Below, one piece after another: positions 1-8,828 of a stretch of DNA of 64,000 nt (position 1 is its first letter; each line of letters opens with the position of its first letter). Origin of the DNA: Microbulbifer flavimaris. GTDB taxonomy: Bacteria > Pseudomonadota > Gammaproteobacteria > Pseudomonadales > Cellvibrionaceae. The notes below the pieces were generated by a model. The model ran no database searches, was not told the DNA's origin, and was given only the letters and a program-made list of their open reading frames with translations. The position numbers and the translations under genes are program-made. The DNA is taken from positions 1,027,833 through 1,091,832 of the forward strand of contig NZ_LRFG02000001.1 of NCBI RefSeq assembly GCF_001641755.2. The letters are read 5' to 3'.

Positions 1-2
1 CC

Positions 3-581
3 ATCGAAGCCTTTGACGCCGCGCTGGACAAGCGGCCGCAATTGACCGATGCCCAGCACAACCGGGAAATCGCCAAGCAGCTGCGGGACCTGCAGAAACA
101 ACAACAGCAGCAATCTCAGCAGGGCCAGGGGCAAGACCAGCAGCAACAGCAGGAGCAGCAAGGCCAACAGGATCAACAGCAGTCCCAGAACGGCCAGCAG
201 CAACAGCAAAGCCAGTCTGGACAACAAGACCAGCAGAACCAGGGCTCCCAGCAGAACCAGCAGGGACAACCGGAAGGCTCCGGGGACGAGCAGGCGCAAT
301 CCGGCGAGCAGCAACAGGACGAAGCCGAGGATGGCAAACAGTCCGGCAGCCCCGAGGACGGCGAGGAGCAGGAGCAAAACGGCGAGCAAAAGGCCGGCGC
401 GCGGGAGAGCGAGCTGGACCCGGAAACCCAGCAGGCCCTGGACCAATGGCTGCGGCAGATTCCTGACGACCCCGCCGGATTGATGCGGGAAAAATTCAAG
501 TACGAGAGCCTGCAGCGCCGCCGTGCCTATCGAACTGGCGAGTGGGAGCCGCCGGAGAATGGAGCCACCCAGCGATGGTAG
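3..581 (+). CDS. BatB/BatC-like VWA-TPR protein, C-terminal part (cut by window start)
   Basis: The reading frame is open from the first bases, so the gene begins upstream of the window. The visible part starts with a TPR-like helix (IEAFDAALDKRPQLTDAQHN), followed by about 100 residues very rich in Gln, Gly, Ser and later Glu and Asp. It ends with a conserved tail (QWLRQIPDDPAGLMREKFKYE). This order of a TPR, a low-complexity linker and an IPDDP-x-GL-xx-KF tail is known from the C-terminus of the membrane-anchored VWA proteins of Bat operons. The next gene is batD and overlaps it, which fits a Bat operon. These proteins are thought to work in the periplasm or inner membrane in stress tolerance, but their biochemical role is unclear. 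The VWA domain itself is outside the window. Confidence 0.8.
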   Translation: MEAFDAALDKRPQLTDAQHNREIAKQLRDLQKQQQQQSQQGQGQDQQQQQEQQGQQDQQQSQNGQQQQQSQSGQQDQQNQGSQQNQQGQPEGSGDEQAQSGEQQQDEAEDGKQSGSPEDGEEQEQNGEQKAGARESELDPETQQALDQWLRQIPDDPAGLMREKFKYESLQRRRAYRTGEWEPPENGATQRW

Positions 582-2296
582 TGACTGAGACGCTAATGAA
601 CCGAAAACTCGCGCACTTATTTTCTGGCCATTTCACCTGCGCGCCGGCCCTGCTGTTCTGCTTGCTGATTCTGCTACTTCCGGCAGTGACACAGGCATCT
701 GACCTGCTCAGCGCCACCGTCGATCGCAATGAGATCGGTATCGACGAAACCCTCAACCTGCGCCTGCGCTATTCCGGCACTGAAAGCGGTGGTCAGCCGG
801 ACTTCGAACTGCTGGAACAGGACTTCGACATCCTCTCGCGCCAGCAGTCTAACCAATATCGGGTCATCAATGGTCGCGCCGAGAGCTTCGTCGAGTGGAT
901 GCTGGTGCTGGCACCCAAGCGGGAGGGCAGGCTGTTTATTCCCTCCCTTCACTACCACGGTGAAGTCTCCGACGCGATTCCCATTGCCGTCGCCGAGGCC
1001 GGCAGCCGGCCGGATACAGCGAACCGCCAGGCATTTCTTGAAGTGGATTTAGACAAGGAAGAGCTGTTCGTACAGGAACAGCTTCTGGTCAAAGTACGCC
1101 TGTATACCACCATCGGCCTGCACGACATTGCTACTGAGGCACTGCAGGTGCCCGGTGCCCATGTGGAAAAAGTGGACGAGCAGCGCTACGAGCGCCGTAT
1201 CAACGGCGTCGGCCACGCGGTGTACGAACTCACCTATGCCATCTTCCCGGAGAGCTCCGGCCAGCTGACCATTCCGGCCCTGAACTACGTCGCCGTCGCC
1301 GGCCGCCGCGACCCCTTCTCCCTGTTCAACCGTAACACCCAGCGCCTGCGCCTGCGCTCCGAACCGCAAACCATCGAGGTTAAACCCAAGCCCGACACCT
1401 ACAGCGGCACCCACTGGCTCCCCGCCGCCAGCCTCGGCATCGTGCAGAGCTGGAGCCAGGACCCAGACACCTTCACCGTCGGTGAACCGATAACCCGCAT
1501 CCTGACGCTGCGCGCCGAAGGCCTCCGCGCCGCCCAGCTCCCTCCCCTGCCCCAGCTGAGCGTGGACGGACTCAAGACCTACCCGGACCAACCCCAGCAA
1601 GACGATCAGGTCAGTGCCAATGGCATCACCGGAAGCCGTATCGAGACGACTGCAATAGTCGCGACGAAACCGGGTGACTATCAGCTGCCGCCGATTACCA
1701 TTACCTGGTGGGATACGAAAACGGGACGGCAGCGGGCGACGCAGCTGCCAGCTTTCCGGTTTACCGTCACGGGGAGTGCGGCCGCCACCAACACGGCGCC
1801 GCCCGGGAGTGCCGCTGACCTCTTGCCACAATCTCGGACAGAAATGCCTGAAAGCAACTTCTGGCGAAATCTGGCGATTGCCGCGGTGGCTTCACACCTT
1901 TTGTGGATTTTCTACTTCTGGTGGATCCGGTCGCACGTGGCAAGCTCTGAGGCCGGAAAACGCAAGAAACCTGCCCCCGATGCCCGGTATCAGGCTAAAA
2001 GCTTGCTACAAGCAGCCGAGAGTGGTGATGCCGGACGGCTACATCAAGCACTACAGCAATGGCTAAAGGCACGCTGGCCCGACGTTGCAGGCAAGACTCT
2101 TGATGAAACCAGAATCGAACTTGGTCTGGAAGAACTCGACAAGCTACACCTTTTACTCAATGCCGCGCTTTACGCACAACCACCACGCCCGCTGAACCCA
2201 CAGCAGGTAAAAATACTAGCGTCCCGGTTAATCAAGTGTGAGCGCTCAGCACCAGTACCAGACAGTGGGACACCACTTCCTCAACTATTTGGGTAA
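575..2296 (+). CDS. batD: BatD family protein (oxygen tolerance)
   Basis: A 573-residue exported membrane protein. An N-terminal hydrophobic segment (ALLFCLLILLLPAVTQA) looks like a cleavable signal. It is followed by long beta-rich repeats typical of BatD (SATVDRNEIGIDETLNLRL, and later a SWSQDPDTFTVGEPITRIL repeat), then one C-terminal membrane helix (about residues 430-450) and a short cytoplasmic tail. The ATG at 575 overlaps the stop of the preceding gene and has a GGAG ten bases upstream. An ATG at 596 is an alternative that gives a more usual signal-peptide N-region, and a GTG at 542 seems too long. The gene is the last of the Bat operon seen here, because a terminator follows. No batE-like TPR gene follows. 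The function in aerotolerance is inferred from the family. Confidence 0.85.
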   Translation: MVVTETLMNRKLAHLFSGHFTCAPALLFCLLILLLPAVTQASDLLSATVDRNEIGIDETLNLRLRYSGTESGGQPDFELLEQDFDILSRQQSNQYRVINGRAESFVEWMLVLAPKREGRLFIPSLHYHGEVSDAIPIAVAEAGSRPDTANRQAFLEVDLDKEELFVQEQLLVKVRLYTTIGLHDIATEALQVPGAHVEKVDEQRYERRINGVGHAVYELTYAIFPESSGQLTIPALNYVAVAGRRDPFSLFNRNTQRLRLRSEPQTIEVKPKPDTYSGTHWLPAASLGIVQSWSQDPDTFTVGEPITRILTLRAEGLRAAQLPPLPQLSVDGLKTYPDQPQQDDQVSANGITGSRIETTAIVATKPGDYQLPPITITWWDTKTGRQRATQLPAFRFTVTGSAAATNTAPPGSAADLLPQSRTEMPESNFWRNLAIAAVASHLLWIFYFWWIRSHVASSEAGKRKKPAPDARYQAKSLLQAAESGDAGRLHQALQQWLKARWPDVAGKTLDETRIELGLEELDKLHLLLNAALYAQPPRPLNPQQVKILASRLIKCERSAPVPDSGTPLPQLFG

Positions 2297-2339
2297 CGGG
2301 CCTCAGGCCAACTGACAGCACTCGTCGTTGTCAGCCAGC

Positions 2340-2366
2340 AAAGCGGGCGTCTACCCGCTTTCTTAG
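2340..2366 (+). terminator. Rho-independent terminator after batD
   Basis: An 8-bp stem AAAGCGGG / CCCGCTTT with a 6-base loop is followed by a short T-rich run (TCTT). It lies 44 bases after the batD stop and separates the Bat operon from the glycan locus. Confidence 0.6.
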
Positions 2367-2555
2367 CAAGCATCAACTGGGTAAAATCACTCAACGCTGC
2401 CAAGCGATGAATGATCAGCGAAGGTATACTGAAAACGTATGCCGTCTGCAGCTGCCGGGCAATGGGCCCTGCCTGTGACTCGCCGGTCTCAACAAAATAT
2501 CGCCACGCCCTCGCCTGTCGAGCGACGCCAACCATAAGTAGATTTGATACGCCTG

Positions 2556-3344
2556 ATGCCCGCTACACCCGATTATGATGACTTCCAGCGCCGGATCTAT
2601 GTTTCCGTTGTGTCCCATGGCCACGAAAAGCATATTATCGAGACATTGCAACCAGGTTCATGGATAGCAGAGACCTCAAACGTTATACCGCTGGTGCTCT
2701 CAAACCTGCCCAGCCTGCAATTACGCCAGTACTGCCAGGAGTCTGGCATTTTCTATCTCGAGAACAGCGAGCCTTTGGGCTTCGGAGCAAATAACAACAA
2801 AGCTTTCCGACATCTCGAGTCGAAGTTCGGCATGAGCGATCAAGACTTTTTCTTTACCATCAACCCGGATATTCGCACTAGTGGCCGTGATATAGAGGCG
2901 ATGGCCAGAAAGATGGAGCAGGAAGGGCTTCAGATTGCCGCTCCCAATCTGGTTAGCCATGACAATGTCCCTGAAGACAATATCCGGAGCTACCCCAGCC
3001 TTGTTGACTGTATTCTGAGGTTCGCGCTTAAAAGTGAAAGATCCTGCGCAAGAAAAGCAGAAATACAAAGCACCCAAAAAGTTGACTGGGCTGCCGGCGC
3101 TTTCCTCGGTTTCTCTATCAACGCCTACAGAGCAGTCGACGGCTTTGATGAGAGATACTTCATGTACTATGAAGACGCAGATATATGCCGAAGAGCCAGC
3201 CAACAGGGCATCGGCACATACTACCTGCCATCCATCTGCGCCACCCACCTTGCCGCCCGGGATAGCCGAAAATTGTTCTCAAGACAGCTCGTCTGGCACA
3301 TCACAAGCGCACTCCGCTTTACGCTCGCACGATCATCGGGTTGA
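2556..3344 (+). CDS. Glycosyltransferase family 2, rhamnosyltransferase-like
   Basis: A 262-residue GT-A fold enzyme with no membrane segment. The N-terminal beta strand (RIYVSVVSHGHEKHI), the nucleotide-sugar region with NPDIR (about residue 107) in place of a classical DXD, and the acceptor-side block with GAFLGFSINAYRAVDGFDE and FMYYEDADICRRASQ are all typical of WbbL-like rhamnosyltransferases. It would transfer a sugar, plausibly rhamnose from the dTDP-rhamnose made by the rml operon at 22-25 kb, onto a growing glycan at the inner membrane. The start is uncertain: an in-frame TTG lies at 2544, ATG 2556 was preferred, and neither has a clear SD. The stop is only 7 bases before the next gene, so the two are probably co-transcribed. 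Confidence 0.8.
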   Translation: MPATPDYDDFQRRIYVSVVSHGHEKHIIETLQPGSWIAETSNVIPLVLSNLPSLQLRQYCQESGIFYLENSEPLGFGANNNKAFRHLESKFGMSDQDFFFTINPDIRTSGRDIEAMARKMEQEGLQIAAPNLVSHDNVPEDNIRSYPSLVDCILRFALKSERSCARKAEIQSTQKVDWAAGAFLGFSINAYRAVDGFDERYFMYYEDADICRRASQQGIGTYYLPSICATHLAARDSRKLFSRQLVWHITSALRFTLARSSG

Positions 3345-3351
3345 CTACAAG

Positions 3352-4305
3352 ATGACCGAGCTGATTTTACATATTGGAAGGCACAAAACCGGGACAACTG
3401 CAATTCAACGCTTCTTGGCAGCCAATCGCGACTGGCTGGCCCAATACGGATATACGTACCCCAAAACAGGTGTTCGTGGATACGGACATCACCATATCGC
3501 TGAATCCATGCCCAAACGCAAATTCGGCATAATGAATGCTCGAGAAGCGCGTGATCTCACATCAAGGTTGCTGGAAGAAATCGGGGCAAGTTCCGGACTT
3601 AAACCGATACTATCTTCCGAAGCCTTCCAGCAATGCCCACCGTGGATTGTCAGGCACTACCTCCGCCCAAAAAAATGCAAGGTTATTGTCTACTTACGCA
3701 ATCACCTTTCGTACTTGCCTTCGGCTTACACGCAGAAGGTCCACGCGACGGGTTACTCCGGCACACTTCAGGACTTTTATGAGGAACTCTACAAGCGGAC
3801 TGACTACCTGAAGTTCGTCAAGCGGTGGGAAAGAGCATTCCCCGGGCGGGTCAACCTCAGGATCTACGACAAACCCCTGCTGTTCCGTGAAAACATTGTG
3901 CTGGACTTCATAAGGCACGCACTGGACATCCAAGAGGAAAAGGTATCACCCGATCAGCTGCCCCCAGGCGACGCGAACCCCTCCCTGAATGAAAAGGTTG
4001 TCCAATTTAAAAGGCATATCAATGAGACTGGGGAGGTTGCCCGCTATTCAGGCAAGGGCCTTTATCGGGCACTGCCAAAGCTCAATCAGCTCTTTCCCGC
4101 GCCCAAATTAACGGCTACACCAGAACTGGCGAGCAGCTTAATCAAACATAACGCCAGACGTGACCGCATAGTGGCCAGGACATACTTCGGCAAAGAAGCT
4201 CTTTTCGACTATGAGAGCGAACCGACAAATGAGCAACGCGAGATCAGCGCAAATGAGATTGCCGCAATGAGAAAGAGATTAGACGAGATTCTTTCCGGGA
4301 ATTGA
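3352..4305 (+). CDS. Sulfotransferase-like protein (KTGTTAIQ subtype)
   Basis: A 317-residue soluble protein. Its N-terminus holds a phosphosulfate-binding P-loop (LHIGRHKTGTTAIQRFL, about residues 5-21), in which the Lys-Thr-Gly-Thr core contacts the 5'-phosphosulfate of PAPS in known sulfotransferases. A second family element is the YLRNHLSYLPSAYTQ segment (about residue 120), resembling the 3'-phosphate-binding Arg/Ser strand. The family moves sulfate from PAPS to sugar hydroxyls, and the setting between glycosyltransferases argues for a glycan acceptor. ATG 3352 was chosen because homology begins directly there. The frame stays open upstream inside the previous gene, but that part is a shadow. 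The gene is followed by a 370-bp convergent gap. The sugar acceptor is unknown. Confidence 0.75.
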   Translation: MTELILHIGRHKTGTTAIQRFLAANRDWLAQYGYTYPKTGVRGYGHHHIAESMPKRKFGIMNAREARDLTSRLLEEIGASSGLKPILSSEAFQQCPPWIVRHYLRPKKCKVIVYLRNHLSYLPSAYTQKVHATGYSGTLQDFYEELYKRTDYLKFVKRWERAFPGRVNLRIYDKPLLFRENIVLDFIRHALDIQEEKVSPDQLPPGDANPSLNEKVVQFKRHINETGEVARYSGKGLYRALPKLNQLFPAPKLTATPELASSLIKHNARRDRIVARTYFGKEALFDYESEPTNEQREISANEIAAMRKRLDEILSGN

Positions 4306-4675
4306 AGGCTCTCACCCCTCGAAAAGTATGCGAGCATCGGACCCCATCGGGCCAAACATCAAGAACGGGACAGCTGACAAATAAGACTTCAAATTAAGGT
4401 TGGTTGACTAGGAGCGGGCGCCCCCGCACAGCCAACTAAGGACAAACTACCAAGAGCGCAAGGAGGATCCCCCAGAACTGGTCATGGACACTAGTCGACT
4501 TGAAACCCGCGCCAAAAACTAGTCAAGCAGGTGTGCTGGAAATGCCCCTTTACCGATGGTGGACGCAGTCTACGTATTGAAGAAAAGGATTGATTGTTAT
4601 TTGAAATGCACAACCTCCGGGACCTCTTGCCCCCCACACCTCAGCATCAAGCCAAGTCAATAGGGACAATACGCG
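4306..4675. other. Convergent intergenic region, no gene seen
   Basis: 370 bases between two converging genes. Only a weak imperfect hairpin is visible (TTGGTTG near 4400 with CAGCCAA near 4430, enclosing a GC-rich loop), which could help terminate transcription. No ORF with coding character was found on either strand. Confidence 0.5.
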
Positions 4676-5395
4676 CTACTTATTCCAGGCAACGTCACGA
4701 TAAATTGAGTTCTCTTTCTGAAACTTAGACCAGTGCTGACTGGTGCCCCGGGTGTTTGGCAAGCCAAGATGCATCCCCTTCCGCCTGAAAAAAGCCCGCT
4801 TTGTAAATACAGACACCTGCGAACCAAATTCTTTCTTTATTTTGTATGCACCCTCATCCCCGGAAAGGGAATCACATAGCAATGAACGCCATACGCCGGG
4901 TCCAGTTACCTTAAAGACATTATTGGGCCTGTCTGGATCGGTCAGATTGGCGTATATCCTGTCAACAAGTTTACCAAGAACAGGATGACCTTTTGGAGCA
5001 TAGAAAACCCCATTGACGATATGGCCATCATGCCATTCGCAGATATGAAATCTTTCCGGTTCATCCTTGATAAACGGGGGAACCCCCTTCAAGCCAAATT
5101 TGGAATCGACATAGCAGCCTCCCAGGGAATACACGGCAAGCACACGAAAAATATCAGACTTCATGGCCCAGGGAATGCAATTGTCATATACGCGGGACCA
5201 GGCATCTCCATATTCATGCTTGATGAACCTGGCAGCCATTTTTGCATCAAAGCCCAGGAAGTTTAAATCATCCTTCTCCTCATAAAACTCTTCATATGAA
5301 TCGATCTTCCGCTTGAAGAAGCCGACTATACGACGCAAATCATGCTGAAAAACTATTACATTCATCACTAACAACCGTGAGTATGGCCGCTTCAC
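4676..5395 (-). CDS. Glycosyltransferase with DXD-type sugar-binding region (OCH1/Gly_transf_sug-like)
   Basis: A 239-residue predicted cytosolic glycosyltransferase. The core block MKSDIFRVLAVYSLGGCYVD (about residues 78-97) matches the family pattern in which a helix ending in a Ser-Asp pair is followed by a tyrosine, a Gly-Gly and the metal-binding DXD. Here the motif reads D-S-K, so the second acidic residue is replaced by Lys. Downstream, NGVFYAPKGHPVLGKLVDRI and VTGPGVWRS are also characteristic of the family. It is transcribed opposite to the first two glycan genes and lies 280 bases downstream of the next minus-strand gene. An internal ATG (codon 11, at 5365) is a possible alternative start. 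Donor and acceptor are unknown. Confidence 0.7.
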   Translation of the reverse strand: MKRPYSRLLVMNVIVFQHDLRRIVGFFKRKIDSYEEFYEEKDDLNFLGFDAKMAARFIKHEYGDAWSRVYDNCIPWAMKSDIFRVLAVYSLGGCYVDSKFGLKGVPPFIKDEPERFHICEWHDGHIVNGVFYAPKGHPVLGKLVDRIYANLTDPDRPNNVFKVTGPGVWRSLLCDSLSGDEGAYKIKKEFGSQVSVFTKRAFFRRKGMHLGLPNTRGTSQHWSKFQKENSIYRDVAWNK

Positions 5396-5675
5396 AGGGG
5401 CCTATTCCACAGAATTCCACTCGAACCTGTGGCATTCCTGTACAAAAATTAGAGATCCGCGACTGGGCAAGCCAGAGAACCGGGTTTAGCTCAGGTCTTT
5501 ACCCTGCAATCCAGAAACCGAAGAGCTCCCCTTGAAACCTAACGCCAGCTGGCAGCCTACATCTACACCCCATCATGCCTCGAGGATTGTGACCGAATTA
5601 TGAAGTGAAAGAGCCACCATATAGTGGCACTGACCAGAGTAAAGAGTTTAACGCTATCCTCGCCCAACCTTCCCG

Positions 5676-6671
5676 TCAGGTTTTCAGCAACTTTGTAACC
5701 GACTGGCTGTTCAAGTCGAGAAACTCACCGATCTGGGTCACATCCTGCGTTGCATTTGTAACAGGCTTGCGCTCAAAAAGGGCAGCGACGCTTGCAGGGT
5801 CCCAGCCAAGGTAATAATTAAGTTGGCGTTGTAACTGAAAACGCCTGAACCATCCCGATACCAAACCCGCGAAGACCTGGAACTGAGGGGACTCAGTGAA
5901 AACCACTCCCTGCCCACCGAGCACGCCTGCATCGGCGACAAATTGTCTGAGTGTACCGAGTTTCTCTCTGTCGACCCGCATACCCTCTTTATTCGTCCAC
6001 CTGGAGATCTCCGCCAACACAGCACCACCGCCAGGATTCGAAGCTTTCTTCACGGCGGGAATTTTATCGCGCGGAACGTCAATCAGGGAGAGGAGGTCCT
6101 GAACAACATCCAGCCTGCGAAAGTAGTGGCGTATACAGAGCTTACCTTCAAATATCGAAGCCAACTGTGAACAGATCTTCAAGTAACTCAGGGCACCGCC
6201 GCGCCAGACTGGGTAGAAATCATCGAATTTCAATTGATTTCCCCTTCTCAGACAGAACTCACGGTAATAGGAGCGAGTGTACTCATAATAGTTGCGAAGA
6301 TAGAGGACACCGTAGACCTCGACACCCGCCCCCCTGAGCATTTCACAAAGGGATAGCAACCCCTGATGCTCACTTGGGCGTGACCACGCCTCGCAAGATA
6401 AGATTGATACTCGCGCCGGACTGGCCAGAACCTCACGAACCAGGCTTGCATGGTACTTATCCAGGTTACGCTTCTTGCCATCTCCGTAAACCAGATGAGC
6501 ATGGCGTATGCCCACATTCGGTTCAGAGTGATAAAGCCCCGCACCAGGGTATAAGACGCCCTCTTCCAGTAATTCTGAAGAGCGCTGGTAGAGAAAGTTT
6601 TGGATACTGGAGGTCCCAGTCTTGAAAGTCCCTACATGAATAAAGACTTTTCTTGGCTGCCCCTCGATCAT
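5676..6671 (-). CDS. Sulfotransferase-like protein (KTGTSSIQ subtype)
   Basis: A 331-residue protein. The N-terminal P-loop (FIHVGTFKTGTSSIQNFL, about residues 10-27) is clearly related to that of the 3352-4305 protein. The VYGVLYLRNYYEYTRSYYRE strand-helix (about residues 118-137) matches its 3'-phosphate-binding element, so the two are probably distant paralogues. The reaction would be PAPS-dependent sulfation of a carbohydrate. It starts with ATG 6671, only 3 bases after the stop of the cytidylyltransferase gene, so the pair must be co-transcribed with the LicD-like gene upstream. That arrangement suggests one polymer receives both a phospho-polyol and sulfate groups. A second sulfotransferase (8829-9656) sits at the other end of this small operon. 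Confidence 0.75.
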   Translation of the reverse strand: MIEGQPRKVFIHVGTFKTGTSSIQNFLYQRSSELLEEGVLYPGAGLYHSEPNVGIRHAHLVYGDGKKRNLDKYHASLVREVLASPARVSILSCEAWSRPSEHQGLLSLCEMLRGAGVEVYGVLYLRNYYEYTRSYYREFCLRRGNQLKFDDFYPVWRGGALSYLKICSQLASIFEGKLCIRHYFRRLDVVQDLLSLIDVPRDKIPAVKKASNPGGGAVLAEISRWTNKEGMRVDREKLGTLRQFVADAGVLGGQGVVFTESPQFQVFAGLVSGWFRRFQLQRQLNYYLGWDPASVAALFERKPVTNATQDVTQIGEFLDLNSQSVTKLLKT

Positions 6672-6674
6672 CTA

Positions 6675-7133
6675 CTACAACCTTTGAGCGAGTGTTAATA
6701 AATGATCACAGACGTTCAGCAACTCCTGCTTTTTTTCCTGCCTGACCGAAGAAACCAGCTCCTTGATCTCTGTGGTGGATATATCCTGGGTTCTGGGCAG
6801 ATAGATCACCTCAGCAATATCTGCCAGGTCATCAAACTTACCCGCCCAATCATCCCCCATTGCGAATATAGCAGCTTGCTCCCTGAGGATATCCTCGCGC
6901 TTTTGCTCCCAGTTCGATTCCGGGAATACGCTATCCACATAACGGCAAGCTTCCAGCATTTCCTTACGCTGGGCATAGCTCATGATGGTGCGCTTACCCT
7001 TTAGCTCATTAAACTGGTCAGTGGAGCAGCCAACTACCAGGCGATCGCCGAGGTTGGCCAGCCGCTTCAGCAGCCGCACATGCCCAACGTGGAACAGGTC
7101 AAAAGTCCCATAAGTTATAACAGTTCTATTCAT
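6675..7133 (-). CDS. Glycerol-3-phosphate cytidylyltransferase-like (TagD family)
   Basis: 152 residues. The N-terminus TYGTFDLFHVGHVRLLKR carries the nucleotidyltransferase HxGH motif (HVGH). Near the C-terminus the ISTTEIKELV segment matches the RTxGISTT motif that binds CTP in TagD and other cytidylyltransferases; here the first part reads RTQDISTT. The family makes CDP-glycerol, or a related CDP-alcohol, from CTP and the phospho-alcohol. The ATG at 7133 is supported by a GGAGGG eight bases upstream; a longer upstream start at 7163 would overlap the preceding gene and lacks support. The immediate neighbour upstream is a LicD-family protein, the type of enzyme that transfers a phospho-alcohol from a CDP carrier to a sugar. 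Substrate choice (glycerol or another alcohol) cannot be decided from sequence. Confidence 0.8.
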   Translation of the reverse strand: MNRTVITYGTFDLFHVGHVRLLKRLANLGDRLVVGCSTDQFNELKGKRTIMSYAQRKEMLEACRYVDSVFPESNWEQKREDILREQAAIFAMGDDWAGKFDDLADIAEVIYLPRTQDISTTEIKELVSSVRQEKKQELLNVCDHLLTLAQRL

Positions 7134-7140
7134 AACAATA

Positions 7141-7146
7141 CCCTCC
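7141..7146 (-). promoter_or_regulatory. Ribosome binding site fixing the start of the TagD-like gene
   Basis: GGAGGG on the minus strand, 7 bases before ATG 7133. It favours this start over the upstream in-frame codon at 7163 and lies inside the tail of the LicD-like gene's flank, consistent with translation from one message. Confidence 0.7.
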
Positions 7147-7159
7147 GGATCGCCCTGAC

Positions 7160-8653
7160 TCACTGCTTACCGTGCTCATTAGCGCGAAAGTGCTTGTCGG
7201 GCGTGCGCCATGTCGCGCCATACCGAGCTTCCAGGAACCCCTCAATTTTTGCCGGAACAGAATAAGGGCGGCCGAAGAAAGACCTCTCCTCCACCGGAAG
7301 CAAAATCGACGCAGGTACACTTGAGTAATTGACATTGCGCATCGGCAGGAAAATCTCACTTTCCTCGCTATAGGCCAGGAAAATATCAAGATGCACCTTA
7401 TGTATCCTGGAGAAGACCTGGACGAAAGGAAGGTGCTCCCTGCGATTATTGAAGTTAACCTGAGCCCGGAACCCTGCGGAACCCAGCACCTTGGCGATCT
7501 CACGGGCTACTTTCTCAAGGTCACCACGACCCTGACCGGTGATACACAGAAGATCAATATCATCATCATGGGCGATAAAGTCATTATCGCGATGAAAGCC
7601 CAAAAGAGTGCCGTAGCACAACACTATTGGCCATTTGGAATCAACCAGGGCTTCTGCTACCTCATCAATAGTATCAAGCAGTGTTTCGCGTGGATAACTG
7701 GAAAGCGGCCGGGCAAATGTATGCGCTGCGGCAATCAAGGGGTGACCCAGCGTTCGCTCGCCAATGATCCTGGCATCGGCCTCAATGGCCTCCAGGTCCT
7801 CCCGGGAAAGGGAGCGACTGGCAATCGAGTAGATCTTGAATGCATCCCTACGGTAGCCGTGGCACAGCAACATCCCTACCAGAAAGCGAGACGTGCAGAA
7901 CCCTATTTCTGAATCATAGAAGCAGAAGACATTGGCGAGGAGATACGCGATCTCCGAACCGAGAAATTCCACTGAATTCGGACAATCCGATGGAAACTTA
8001 AACTCGGAAAAGAAAGAGTTCAGTATCGAGCGCAACTGTCTTGGGCGGGGAGCGCCAGTGCGCAGTCCAGAAACTAGTTTGCTGACGCCCGATGTAGAGT
8101 CCCCAGACTCTCCTATACGGCCAACAACTGCCTCCACCCATGCAAGGCGCGAATCCAAGTCTGATCCATCATAATAGCAACGCCAGCCGGCCTCACATTT
8201 GGCCGAGATCCGTAAGCTTCTTGCTCTTTCCCATAAACCATCTTTCCTATTTACCACTCTCAAGGCTTGAAGATTGATGGCGGAAGGGAAGCAAATAACC
8301 AGGTAAGGTTCCTCCTCCATACGGGTCGAGAAGAAGGCGCTTGAGCCGTCGGCAACGGAGACGATATCGAAAGCCTTATCACCCCGGACTACAGAGCTCT
8401 GATCAAAAGACAGGTTGTCATAATCCTGCAACGATAGCCACTTATCATCCACTTTAAACAGGATATTCGCCAAGTGCAGGTGATTGACGTCCGACAGATC
8501 TATCTTAAGTTCAGTAACTCGATCACCAATGGGCACTTCGAATGGCATCGCCTCAATACCCAAGATCGGGGGCCCAATATAGGCTTCACCCCATGGGTAT
8601 CCATGGCCGCCGTGACCTTTGCCCAGCGCTGAACGAACTAAATCAATAATCAT
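7160..8653 (-). CDS. LicD-family phosphotransferase with N-terminal discoidin-like domain
   Basis: A 497-residue protein. The C-terminal third holds the LicD/fukutin nucleotidyltransferase-fold signature: CYGTLLGFHRDNDFIAHDDD (about residues 345-364), where the Gly-Thr-Leu-Leu-Gly turn and the acidic run HDDDID bind metal and substrate. The N-terminal part (about residues 25-155) is a predicted beta sandwich with the LRVVNRKDGLWERARSLRI pattern of F5/8-type C-like domains, as in other LicD proteins of glycan loci. LicD proteins move phosphocholine or phospho-polyols from CDP carriers to sugars. With the CDP-alcohol synthase just downstream, a phosphoglycerol-type transfer is the simplest inference. 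ATG 8653 has AGGA six bases upstream; a GTG at 8668 is the alternative. Confidence 0.75.
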   Translation of the reverse strand: MIIDLVRSALGKGHGGHGYPWGEAYIGPPILGIEAMPFEVPIGDRVTELKIDLSDVNHLHLANILFKVDDKWLSLQDYDNLSFDQSSVVRGDKAFDIVSVADGSSAFFSTRMEEEPYLVICFPSAINLQALRVVNRKDGLWERARSLRISAKCEAGWRCYYDGSDLDSRLAWVEAVVGRIGESGDSTSGVSKLVSGLRTGAPRPRQLRSILNSFFSEFKFPSDCPNSVEFLGSEIAYLLANVFCFYDSEIGFCTSRFLVGMLLCHGYRRDAFKIYSIASRSLSREDLEAIEADARIIGERTLGHPLIAAAHTFARPLSSYPRETLLDTIDEVAEALVDSKWPIVLCYGTLLGFHRDNDFIAHDDDIDLLCITGQGRGDLEKVAREIAKVLGSAGFRAQVNFNNRREHLPFVQVFSRIHKVHLDIFLAYSEESEIFLPMRNVNYSSVPASILLPVEERSFFGRPYSVPAKIEGFLEARYGATWRTPDKHFRANEHGKQ

Positions 8654-8828
8654 AACTATTCCTGGCACCCTGCCCGGGAGCCATGTACAACATCAGTACC
8701 CTGCCCAGCCAGAAAGCAGCTTGCCGCAACCAGAGTGCAAAGCAGCTGTTAGCAGCTCTCCAGAAACAGCAGCCACATCAATCAGACTGACGGCTGACTG
8801 GATAACTCAGGGAGCTCTCTTCACTTAA

